A DNA stretch of 64,000 nucleotides from Salvia splendens. Lineage: Eukaryota > Streptophyta > Magnoliopsida > Lamiales > Lamiaceae. Made by a program: the position numbers and the translations under genes. Numbering within the stretch: the first letter of the stretch is position 1; each line of letters starts with the position of its first letter. The stretch covers positions 20,419,902-20,483,901 of the forward strand of contig NC_056035.1 in the NCBI RefSeq assembly GCF_004379255.2, given 5' to 3'. Positions 23,038 through 32,198 of the stretch are shown one piece after another. The notes below the pieces were generated by a model, which did no database searches, had not been told where the DNA came from, and saw only the letters and a list, made by a program, of their open reading frames with translations.

Positions 23038-23353
23038 ATGTATTCATTTCCTTTTTGTATATTTTGTTCTTTGTTCTTTTTAATCTCAGCCCCACGATTT
23101 TGTCACCCGGCGGTTAGATTGGTGTTACGTGTCATTTAATAATGCAGATTTTCAGTTGAATAATGCACACCGACTAATAATGCACCATTATAGTGTAATA
23201 ATGCAGATTTTTAGTTGAATAATGCACACCGACTAAGAATGCACCCTTATAGTGTAATAATGCAGATCACCTGGACCGTCGATGAATGAGATCTAACAGC
23301 CCATATTAACAAGAATAAAGGATCTAAGGGATGAATAGGAGAATAACGCTCCC
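23034..23353. mobile_element. Element C in (TA)n, with an internal direct repeat
   Basis: About 320 bp. Ends are weakly inverted (AGGGATGTATTCATTTCC and GGAGAATAACGCTCCC). Inside are two direct copies of a segment of about 60 bp built on TAATGCAGATTTTNAGTTGA and ATAATGCACACCGACTAA (23147 and 23204). Confidence 0.55.
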
Positions 23354-23619
23354 ATATATATACATATATATAGAGTTGTGATCATATGATAACCCCCAAT
23401 TTATGTGATAACCCTATAACCAAATCTGGATCACACATATTTTCTAATCTTGTGGCTGAGATTCAAACTTAAATTTACTTCATAAAAAAGGCGCAGAGTG
23501 TAAATATGTCATTTCTCTCATTTAATTTCTGAATTTCGCTCAATTCTTTCATTCTCTCTCAGTTCGATTCTCTCATCTTTCTCAGCGATTTTGTTTCCAT
23601 ATTCCTCTTCTCATCGATT

Positions 23620-23808
23620 TTGTTGCCAGATTTGATGGTGTTGCGGGAAGAATTCTGGTTGATGAAGCTTCTGAAGTGGCAGACGACGCCGGATCTGGAA
23701 CAGAATCGCACCGTCTCTTCCCGGAAGAAGGCCGGCCGAGAAATGCTGACTCTCCTCGCCACCGTCGTTAGACAAAGCCAGAGAGTCTTAATTTCGTTCC
23801 AAAAATAG
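23620..23808 (+). other. GC-rich coding-like block of unknown origin in element D
   Basis: A block richer in GC than its surroundings with a 62-codon frame (includes REEFWLMKLLKWQ) and a 95-codon frame on the other strand. Neither is recognisable. It may be captured host sequence, as with the EF-hand piece at the other end. Confidence 0.25.
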
Positions 23809-24225
23809 TTGTACCATAAAAAATGAGAAAGATGGTGCATGTACAATTTGATTGGTACACCTCAAAACTCTATATATATCTTTTTTTTGTAATATCAGCT
23901 GAAATTAAACTCAGCATCAACTCAGTTTTATAATTAATTTGATGATGATTTTATTCGAATGGTTGAGATCTTCTTTATTTGTTCAGTAAAAAAAATTTTG
24001 AAAGAGGTTTTAGTGTCTTTTTTATCTGAAATCTTGCCTAGTAGTTAAACATAAAAAATCATGTTTTTGTATATTTGATGAGCTATCCAATACATAGTTG
24101 TCTACATGTTCTTATTTTAGTGATGCTAAAATGATAGTTTTGCCGGATAGAATGATATTCTGAGTTGATAAAATGATAGTTTTGCAGGATAGAATGATAC
24201 TCTAAGTTGATAAAATGACACTTTT

Positions 24226-24664
24226 ACTTTTATCCCCTGAAACTATCATTTTATCTCCTGACACCATCATTTTATCAAGTGCAACTATCATTTTACCTTC
24301 TGAATCTATCATTTTATCCCCCGAAACTATCATTTTATCCCCTGAAATTATCATTTTATCCCCTGAAACCATCATTTTATCAAGTGCAACTATCATGTTA
24401 TCTTCTGAAACTATCATTTTATCCCCAGAAACTATCATTTTATCCCCTGAAACCATCATTTTATCAAGTGCAACTATCACTTTACCTTCTGAAACTATCA
24501 TTTTATCCCCTGAAACTATCATTTTATCCTCTGAAACCATCATTTTATCAAGTGCAACTATCATTTTATCCCCTGAAACTATCATTTTATCCCCTGAAAC
24601 TATCATTTTATCTCCTGAAACTATCATTTTATCTCCTGAAAAATCATTTTATCCCCTGAAATGA
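24226..24664 (+). repeat. 20-bp minisatellite array 1
   Basis: About 22 imperfect copies of CCTGAAACTATCATTTTATC, with variant units reading AAGTGCAACTATCATTTTA about every fourth or fifth copy. Long open frames on both strands follow from the repeat and are not genes. Confidence 0.92.
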
Positions 24665-25124
24665 TAGTTGAATTGCATGGATGAATAAGTATCCAACTTT
24701 AGAGGTTGATGACTGTGCAGTGGCCTGCCTCTTTCTCAACTTAACAACCAATTCAACACCACACCCACTAGCCCAACTCACACAACACTAATACTCCATG
24801 TTTTGGTAATCGTTTAAGATTTCCAACTACTATATGTTTTATTACTGCATATTGTGGGATGGGATTCAAGCTTCTTCATAATTACTGTTGTTTCTTAGAT
24901 AATTTTTTTATTTTCGTGCATTATAATTTCTTGAAATCACATCTTATTTAGAGTAATGTTTTTTTATATAGCGTTGTTGTAAAATTGTTTTTTTTTCCTT
25001 TGGTCTATATAATACAACAATTCGGATGGGAAATTAAATTAATTACCAGTATATGGCATTATGACAAAATGAATATAGTTTTCATTTATATTTATTATCT
25101 ATTTTTATACATAACTCTAAATAA
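24665..25124. other. AT-rich interior of element D
   Basis: No gene, repeat array or inverted structure seen. Confidence 0.5.
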
Positions 25125-25450
25125 CTGGCGACCTGGCAGGGTAGAATTATTGAACTGAGTATTCACCCGGCCGGGTGAAACTCTCTGGAGTCTTCATGAA
25201 CAAAACTGACGACCGGCCAGGTGGGATTATTCAACATAAATTCCACCCGGTCGGGTAGCACTCCTAGCAGTCGCGCGCGGCTTTCGTAGATCGGTCATAT
25301 CTCTCTCATCCGAACTCCGATTGGGGCGTGTGAGGTACCCACGCGAAGCTCTTTCGATGATGAAAACAATTGTAGTCTCAAAATAGGATTTGGACCCCAT
25401 CTTGATAGGCAGAGTAACGTTTGAAGCAGACCACCCCGGCCTCGTCTTGG
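25125..25450. other. GC-rich insert of unknown origin in element D
   Basis: Contains three related blocks, ACCTGGCAGGGTAGAATTAT, CACCCGGCCGGGTGAA and GACCGGCCAGGTGGGATTAT, then CACCCGGTCGGGTAGCA, so an imperfect direct repeat of about 75 bp. No open frame of note. The composition differs sharply from the AT-rich surroundings, which suggests a captured or separately inserted piece. Confidence 0.4.
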
Positions 25451-25810
25451 CTCATTTTGACCCTTTTTTACCTATTTTAATTTCAAACACTAGATAAACT
25501 CATCAAAGCACCTTTATAGTTAAATATGGACATAAACTCTAAGATAATGCAATGAAAGCAAACAAAAGATTTTGTTTAATGTCCAATAAAACAGTTAAAA
25601 TCCAAGTTTATCATAGAATGATACTCTGAGTTGATAAAATGATAGTTTTGCAGGATAGAATGATACTCTGAGTTAGATTTATAGTTGTTTAACTGATGTT
25701 AAGTGATTATAAAAACCGTAGTTTTTGTGGCTAGATTTATAGTTGTTTCACTGATGTTAACTGATTATGAAAATGTATGGTCTTTGTATAATGTTTACAT
25801 GGTTAGATTT

Positions 25811-26412
25811 ATAGTTGTTTTGCAAATAAGAGTGAAGTGAAATCATAATAAGAGTGATGTGTTTCGTGAAAAAGAGTGAAGTGTTTTCTGAACAAGAGTG
25901 ATGTGTTTTGTGAACAAGAGTGAAGTATTTTCCGAACAAGAGTGATGTGTTTTGTGAACAAGAGTGAAGTAAAATCAGAATAAGAGTAAAGTGCTTTCTG
26001 AACAAGAGTGATGTGTTTTGTGAACAAGAGTGAAGTAAAATCAGAATAAGAGTGATGTGTTTTCTGAACAAGAGTGATGTGTTTTGTGAACAAGAGTGAA
26101 GCAAAATTAGAATAAGAGTGATGTGTTTTGTGAACAAGAGTGAAGTGTTTTCTGAACAAGAGTGATGTGTTTTGTGAAAAAGAGTGAAGTGTTTTCTAAA
26201 CAAGAGTGATGTGTATTGTGAACAAGAGTGAAGTGTTTTCTGAACAAGAGTGATGTGTTTTGTGAACAAGAGTGAAGCAAAATCAGAATAAGAGTGATGT
26301 GTTTTCTGAACAAGAGTGAAGTGTTTTGTGAACAAGAGTGAAGTAAAATCAGAATAAGAGTGATGTGTTTTGTAAACAAGAGTGATGTGTTTTGTGAACA
26401 AGAGTGATGTGT
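25811..26412 (+). repeat. 22-bp minisatellite array 2
   Basis: About 27 copies of a 22-bp unit, AACAAGAGTGATGTGTTTTGTG and variants, in which GTGATGTGTTTTGTG, GTGAAGTGTTTTCTG and GTGAAGTAAAATCAG forms alternate in a higher-order pattern. Open frames on the reverse strand (25757-26401) are repeat translation. Confidence 0.92.
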
Positions 26413-26547
26413 CTTTGATTTTTTGCTATATTGATTTTTTTTCTCATATCCATGAAGCTGTTGCAGCTAAAATAAGGTCTAAGATGCGTGATTGTAACAC
26501 GATTGCAAAGGACACAGCAGAGGACACGACAAAACACGATTTGTAAT

Positions 26548-26834
26548 TGAAACTATCATTTTATCATTTAAAACTATCATTTTATCCACTGAAACTATCA
26601 TTTGAAACTATCATTTTATCATTTTATGCAAAAGTATCATTTTATCATTTGAAACTATCATTTTATCATTTGAAACTATCATTTTATCCACTGAAACTAT
26701 CATTTTATCCCCTGAAACCATCATTTTATTAAGTGCAACTATCATTTTACCTTCTGAAACTATCATTTTATCCCCTGAAACTATCATTTTATCAAGTGCA
26801 ACTATCATTTTACCTTCTGAAACTATCATTTTAT
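26548..26834 (+). repeat. 20-bp minisatellite array 3 (same unit as array 1)
   Basis: About 14 copies of the GAAACTATCATTTTATC unit, including forms with CATTT between copies and the same AAGTGCAACTATCATTTTA variants as array 1. Arrays 1 and 3 flank the unrelated array 2. Confidence 0.9.
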
Positions 26835-26879
26835 ATGATAATATTAGCTTTCAATACAACTTTCAGTTTGTTGCGATTT

Positions 26880-27397
26880 AATTAACAAGCTCAAATCTCC
26901 AAATCAAAAATTGAAGATCAGTATTATTCCTTTCATTTCTTAAAAGTACTGTTATTTTCATTCGTCGAAAACGTTTTCCACAACTCATTACCTCTAATTA
27001 ATAATGTGGACAATAGTCACAATACAACAAGCAAAGTTTAGTACTGTCCAAATTTTGGGATTTTAGATAAAAATATTTATGTATATTAATCATATCAAAA
27101 TTATCCATATGCACTGTATATTATTCCGCAACATTCTATACAACGCGGCATTGCTTCCCCCACCCTACACCACCCCCCCTCCCCCAAAAAAACAATAATA
27201 TTTCTCACACACAAACCCACACACAAGTATATATTCACATCACATAGTGAGAGTGAGTAAAGGCAAACCAACTTATGTTATATTTACAGAACAACGGTGC
27301 GTCGTGATCTCGATTCATTCACAAATCCAAGCAGATTACTCACTCATATACGCATACACTCTCTATCTCTACACATACATTAATATACAGTGGCAAC
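26880..27397 (+). promoter_or_regulatory. Captured 5' flank of an EF-hand gene
   Basis: Sequence with ordinary plant promoter/leader character (C-rich tract 27155-27190, GTATATATTCACATCAC at 27228, CT-rich leader 27340-27385) directly before the EF-hand ATG. I infer it came along with the coding fragment. Confidence 0.4.
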
Positions 27398-27551
27398 ATG
27401 GCGGCTGAAGAGGCGGAGGCAGCGGTGGCGTTGATGGACTCGGACGGGGACGGGTTGTTGGGTTTGGAGGATTTCGTGAAGATAGTGGAGGGAGCGGGAG
27501 CGGAAGAGAGGCAAAGCGATTTGATAGGTCAAATTTTGATATATCCGAAAT
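27398..27551 (+). pseudogene. Captured 5' fragment of an EF-hand (calmodulin-like) gene
   Basis: ATG 27398 opens MAAEEAEAAVALMDSDGDG, then LLGLEDFVKIVEG. The DSDGDGLLGLED stretch is a canonical EF-hand loop with Asp/Ser/Asp/Gly/Asp/Gly and a Glu near position 12. Plant calmodulin-like proteins have two to four such hands; here sequence similarity stops about 45 codons in, where AT-rich element sequence takes over, and a stop follows at 27551. It sits just inside the right TIR of element D, facing that end, as expected for a transduplicated gene fragment. Transcribed function is not supported. Confidence 0.65.
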
Positions 27552-27705
27552 GATAATTTTGCCCTTATATAACCGAAATATGATAGTTTTATTTGATAAA
27601 ATGATAGTTTTATTAGATTAAATCTAGATCACATATTTTAAAAATGTGTGGTGTAGATTTGGTTATAGGGTTATCATACAAATTGGGGTTATCATTATAA
27701 TGCAC

Positions 27706-27708
<3 letters not shown>

Positions 27709-27753
<45 letters not shown>
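27709..27753. repeat. (TA)n microsatellite
   Basis: About 22 TA units between element D and the reverse copy of element A. Confidence 0.92.
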
Positions 27754-27755
<2 letters not shown>

Positions 27756-27945
27756 CTATGGACGAAATATATCATTTTATAAAATAGAATATCATTTTAT
27801 GGATTAAAAGTATCATTCTATGCATGCTGAAAAAATATCATTTTATAGTGTATAAATATCATTTTTAGTAAAAATGATATTTTTGACCCATAAAATGATA
27901 GGTTATTAGGTTATCACCATAAATATGGTTATCATTTTAACGCAC
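27754..27945. mobile_element. TIR element A, reverse copy
   Basis: Reverse complement of most of 22441-22672, nearly identical over about 190 bp, ending GTTATCATTTTAACGCAC at a TA run. With the forward copy it brackets B, C and D. Confidence 0.8.
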
Positions 27946-27959
27946 TATATATATATATA

Positions 27960-28210
27960 CATCTGGATAAAATAGGATTAATATTGAACAAACAAACCTG
28001 GACAAAATACCCATTGTTTACAAAACATTACACAAGCCAACATATTGTTTAAACTCCATCATCCTACCACTTGGCCAAGTACTTAACATAATTCGAATTA
28101 CATAAAAACCTACTGATTGTTTCCAAATACCCATTTTAACCAAAACATTACACAGTGACAAAACAAAAGCCCAGAATGACAAAACAAAAGTTCACTAGTT
28201 GAGTCCTCAA
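27960..28210 (-). other. 3' flank of MURA gene
   Basis: AT-rich sequence after the transposase stop on the minus strand; no gene. Contains a short direct repeat of AATACCCATT. Confidence 0.5.
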
Positions 28211-31200
28211 TCATGCGCCACTTTGCTGAGTATGAATTGAGCCAGGCCCTTCCACAAGTTGAGTCCTCCCTTTTCCTCTTTCTCTTCCTCTTCCTCTTCC
28301 TCCTCCTCTTCGCATTGCTCTACCTCTCCTCCCTGGAACAATTGTGATACCACTGTGTGACGTGGAAGCTATTGGTTCCTTTCGAGGCCTCCCCATTTTT
28401 GGCTGAAATAAAATTCATCAATTCACTATCTACATAAGAACATGTGTGTTCAAAGATAATACCTTTGGTTTAGGTTGCAAGTGAACGGTTTCATTCTTGC
28501 AAGTCCGAGTGTTGTGGCCTTCTTGGAAGCAGTTCTGACAAGTTATCACACAGATTTTCCTCAGCCTTTCGGGTCTAGCTGGATCCTTCTCGAATGGGTC
28601 CCTTCTCATCACCTTCTTAGGCCTGCCTAGCATACTCCGCACAAGTGGTAGGATGACTGGATAACCTTATGCTATAGGCCATAATTTCTCTCCGTTCAAA
28701 GCTGGCAGCCCGTACCCATAAGCCACCTTATACTTGCTCAATGAAAAGTATTCATGTACATACTCATCCACATCCTGCTTCAGATAATTAATAACAACAC
28801 ATGCATGTATACAAGGTATTCCTGTTATTTCCCATTTCCTACATCCACACTGCTTCAAAGATGGAGTCACTACAAATCTATCCTCAAAGTGACTGACTTC
28901 AAATCTACCCCCTATTGCAGGAATGGTAGTACAATTTCTGCTCTCATAAATCATGGCTTCAATTTTCTTCTTCACTTTTGGACATATGTGTGACTGTGAA
29001 GTACTCTCATAGGACTCTATATCTACATACTTCTTGTATAACCTCTCCATTAATCTAGTTCTCATTTCTTCAAGCATGTCTATTACATGTTTACTCCTAG
29101 CCTCTAGTATATGGGAATTGAAACATTCACATACATTGTTCAGAATAGAATACACCGTATTGGAGTGATGAAAGCGTTACAGAATTTGCTAGGGTTCTTG
29201 TCTATCAAGTTTGCAAATGCTTGACCATCTTCCTTCTTCAACTCTTTGCATGCCAAATTATATTCCTCCATGTATGTGCTTCTAACGAGCTTTCAAAAAA
29301 GTTGCTTCAATGCTGGGCCTTTGTGAGTTTTTTTCCAATTTGCATAGATGTGTCTTGCACAGTTTCTATGCTCGGCCAGTGGGATAAGTTCTTTGACTGG
29401 ATTCTCAAGTCCCTATATTCAAGTTGAAAATGTCAGTTTTGTGTCATCGTAAAGGATAAGTGTGACTGCATTCTTAAGTCCTACATATTCAAGTTGAAAA
29501 TGTCAGTTTTGTGTAAAGGATAAGTGTGAATGATCATACCTTCTGTTGGTCACTGATTATTGTAATTCCAACTCTTTCTCCCAAGTTCAACTCTTGCCTT
29601 AGAATGTTGATGAACCAACTCCAACAAAACTCATTCTCAATCTCAACAACAGCCCAAGCCATAGGGTACATTTGGTTGTTACCATCAGTTCCTACTGCTG
29701 ATAACAAAATCCCACCTAAATATGTCTTCAGAAAAGCTCCATCGAGGCCTATTACCCTCCTGCACCCCCTCCTTGAAACATTTTCTATGTCCAGAAAAAC
29801 CAATATAAATTGCTTTGAAAACAGCACCTACATCCACATGTAGTTCGAACCTCCCTTCTTTGTCAGCTCTACCTAACTCAAGTATGTATCTCCTCAGCTT
29901 AGAATAATGTTCTTCCACTGATCCCCTCAACAAGTCAATGGACTTCTTCTTAGCATGATACAATCTCCACCTTGAGGCCTCAAAGGCATACCTCTGCATT
30001 AGGTCCAAACCTAACTCTTTACAACTTAGTTGTAGTCTAAATCTGAATACCTCCATGTATTTTCTAGCAATCCAGTTAGAGGTAACAATTTTATTCCTCA
30101 TTGCCCTGGGACAAGTGTGGACTTCTTTCACATTCCTCATGATGAAATCACCTGACTTATTGACTCGACTACCATAACATCTCCATTTGCAAGGTTCTCT
30201 ACACCCTGCTTCAACATGCTTCTTACTTGCTCTCTTAAAATGGATTTGCCAACCATTCTCCACGACATTATCTGTGATTGCATCTCTAGCCTGAAGACCA
30301 TCAATGAGGCACATGTCAGTTGTGATTATCAGAGCCTTATGGTCACACCTTGGATTGTACATAACTCTAGCATGTCTGTCTCGTGCTCTTCTCCCTTCAT
30401 CTTCAAAATCAGTTGAGTCAGAGTATATATCCTCATCTTCAGAATTCTCATACTCAGACACATATTCACTTTGTTGTCCCCCATTCACTACCCCATGAAA
30501 CATATCATCAATTATGACAAACACCTCATTCTGTTTCTTCTTCTTCTTCTTCAACTTGGCTTGAGTGTATTCTTCATCCTCAGATACAAGCTCCTCAGCA
30601 TCCATGTCATCATTAGTTTCCTCTTCCTCACAAGATGGTATGTAACTCCCATCTTCATCACTGTCATCAAATCTCTCTCTCAAACCCTCATCACATCCCT
30701 GCACAACTGAGCCACCTCCCCCTGTTCAGAATCACTCTCATTCACACTCTTATCCCTGCAAACAGTTTCACTTGCATTGTTCTCCGCAGAGGCACCCACA
30801 CTCTTTTGCACATAATGAACCACACTCTTCTCAACACTCTTCTCAATACTCTTCTTAGCACTCTTCTCAACATATTGTAAATTACCCTTCCAAGTTGTTT
30901 CCTTCTTACTCTTTTTAACTGACTGAAAATTACTCTTTCTCACTGACTCAACCCTACTCTTTTTTACAGATTCAAACTCACTCTCTATCACAGTTACACC
31001 AGCCATTTTATCACCCTCTCCCCCACAAACAGATTTGTGTTGAACAATTTTATCTAGACCCTCACTCCCTTTTTTCCCATCAACAACATATACATGACAA
31101 ATTTGAGTTCTCACCGTATTTAGAAGTGCTAACATATTCATCACTTCAGCATCACCTTTTATATCAATTTGGTCTACTCCTCGTGTTATCTTATAGCTAA

Positions 31201-31376
31201 GCCTACTCCAGCTATCAAACCCTAATTTAATCAATTCATCCACTAAATCGAAATAGCCAAACCTGTCTGGATCCAAACCATTTATATCTGACGTTTCCCC
31301 ACCTATGTATTTCTCGAACTTCACCCCATCTGGTATGAAATGACCCCCATGGTATATTCGAAGGCCAAAAGGCTTC
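28211..31376 (-). pseudogene. MURA-type MULE transposase (broken)
   Basis: Minus-strand order: an acceptor-like TTTTTTAG at 31377; a PB1-like N-terminal domain (FGLRIYHGGHFIPDG); Lys/Ser-rich repeats; an acidic linker; the MuDR DNA-binding block (ARDAITDNVVENGW to VKEVHTCPRA); and the MULE DDE domain (VIGLDGAFLK, TDGNNQMYPMAWAVVE, IISDQQ). A 127-bp intron lies at 29539-29413. Then come AEHRNCARHIYANWKK, a SWIM zinc finger (CGCRKW, IPCIHAC), a CCHC knuckle (CQNCFQEGHNTRTC), a 60-bp intron at 28462-28403, and an RG-rich tail. Lesions: frameshifts at 5-nt C runs (30718-30722 and 29764-29768), TGA at 29295-29293, a shift near 29160 and TAG at 28669-28667. Transposase would cut and join at the TIRs in the nucleus. 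Confidence 0.88.
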
Positions 31377-31782
31377 CTAAAAAATGAAATTAAACAAATA
31401 TCAAGCAAAATCCGATGGCAAAAACGAGCAAAAACGATGCAAGTGGGGACCATGTGACCATTATTAAAAAATGTAAGCAGGGACCCAAAATTCCAACCAA
31501 TATTAAAACCCTAAACCTATGGGGACCATTTAATAAAAAATCTTTGGGAAAAAATGAGATTAGTGTTCCAATAGCTTAGAATATTTGCAATAAACAAGGA
31601 GCAGGGCATTTACGGGTTCGTTGCCATTCTTTCGTTGGAGAAGCCTTACATATCGTGTTGTCGTTTTTTACTTCACCGGTCACGCCGGCGCTGGTCACCG
31701 GTCTCGCCATCGCTGCTGAAGTCGTCGTCGCCACCGCTGAGTATTTGCGATTGGAGTGATTGAGAGTGAAGTGGAGTGAGAT

Positions 31783-31818
<36 letters not shown>

Positions 31819-31977
31819 GAGACGACTGTGATTTTGGTGAATAAGGTGAAATGGATTTAACTAGGGTAAAAATTGGGGGAAGTTTAATTAAAATTGCATT
31901 TAAATAAAAAAAATGTTTTATGTTCAGTCAGCAGCCATGTATGATCAAAACGACACGTCACCAAGTTCTTAACCGGA
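31377..31977 (-). other. Leader of MURA gene with possible first exon
   Basis: Between the PB1 exon and the right TIR. A minus-strand ATG at 31710 opens 44 codons (MARPVTSAGVTG...), perhaps a first exon before the acceptor at 31377. A CACTCT microsatellite (plus strand GAGAGT, 31778-31818) lies in the presumed 5' UTR. No donor site could be fixed. Confidence 0.4.
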
Positions 31978-32094
31978 AAACCCGAAATGGGAAAACGGCA
32001 CACTCCGGCTAAGTTTATGACTTTGTATGCTACAATGAATGGTTGTGGGAAAACCGGAAAATGACGAAAGTTTATGACTTTTAACAGTTATCCC
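31978..32094 (-). repeat. MULE right terminal inverted repeat
   Basis: Reverse complement begins GGGATAACTGTTAAAAGTC, matching 20852-20968. It likely holds the promoter for the MURA gene, as TIRs do in MuDR; that is inference. Confidence 0.9.
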
Positions 32095-32103
32095 TAACTT
32101 TTT
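32095..32103. repeat. Right 9-bp target duplication of the MULE
   Basis: TAACTTTTT, exact match to 20843-20851. Confidence 0.92.
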
Positions 32104-32198
32104 TTTACTAGTACTTCTTAAAACTCGTACCATTTTTTTCAGTCAATTTGCCATTTTTTAAAATTTATTGAGAGAATAGTGTGATGGCGTCGTCCTAA

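Larger units (their letters stand above)
23373..27708. mobile_element. Element D in (TA)n: 4.3 kb TIR element carrying minisatellites and captured sequence
   Basis: Left end GTTGTGATCATATGATAACC followed by CCTATAACCAAATCT. The right end (27640-27708) is the inverse of this with ATAACCCTATAACCAAATCT conserved, about 70 bp in all. Both ends abut (TA)n runs (23354-23372 and 27709-27753). The ends resemble those of element A, suggesting one family. The cargo includes two 20-bp minisatellite arrays, one 22-bp array, a GC-rich block and the 5' part of an EF-hand gene. No transposase is visible, so it is non-autonomous. Confidence 0.65.
20852..32094. mobile_element. Full-length 11.2 kb Mutator-like element (MULE)
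   Basis: Terminal inverted repeats of about 117 bp begin GGGATAACTG at both ends, flanked by an exact 9-bp duplication, the size typical of Mutator-like elements. Two genes point inward from the two ends: a GRF zinc-finger gene (+, 21621-22036) and a MURA transposase (-, 31376 to 28211). The space between them (22441-27945) is filled with later insertions at (TA)n. Removing those leaves about 5.7 kb, a reasonable size for an autonomous MULE. Both genes carry lesions, so the copy is probably dead, but its ends look mobilisable. Confidence 0.92.

Noticed and set aside
24202..24664. Open frames of 126-149 codons on both strands
   Set aside because: They are translation of the 20-bp minisatellite; frames open on both strands with the same periodic peptides.
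25757..26401. 214-codon minus-strand frame rich in His/Ser/Leu
   Set aside because: Repeat translation of the 22-bp array; three phases are open over the same DNA.
24226..26834. CRISPR-like look of regularly spaced repeats
   Set aside because: Units are contiguous without unique spacers, and the DNA is eukaryotic.
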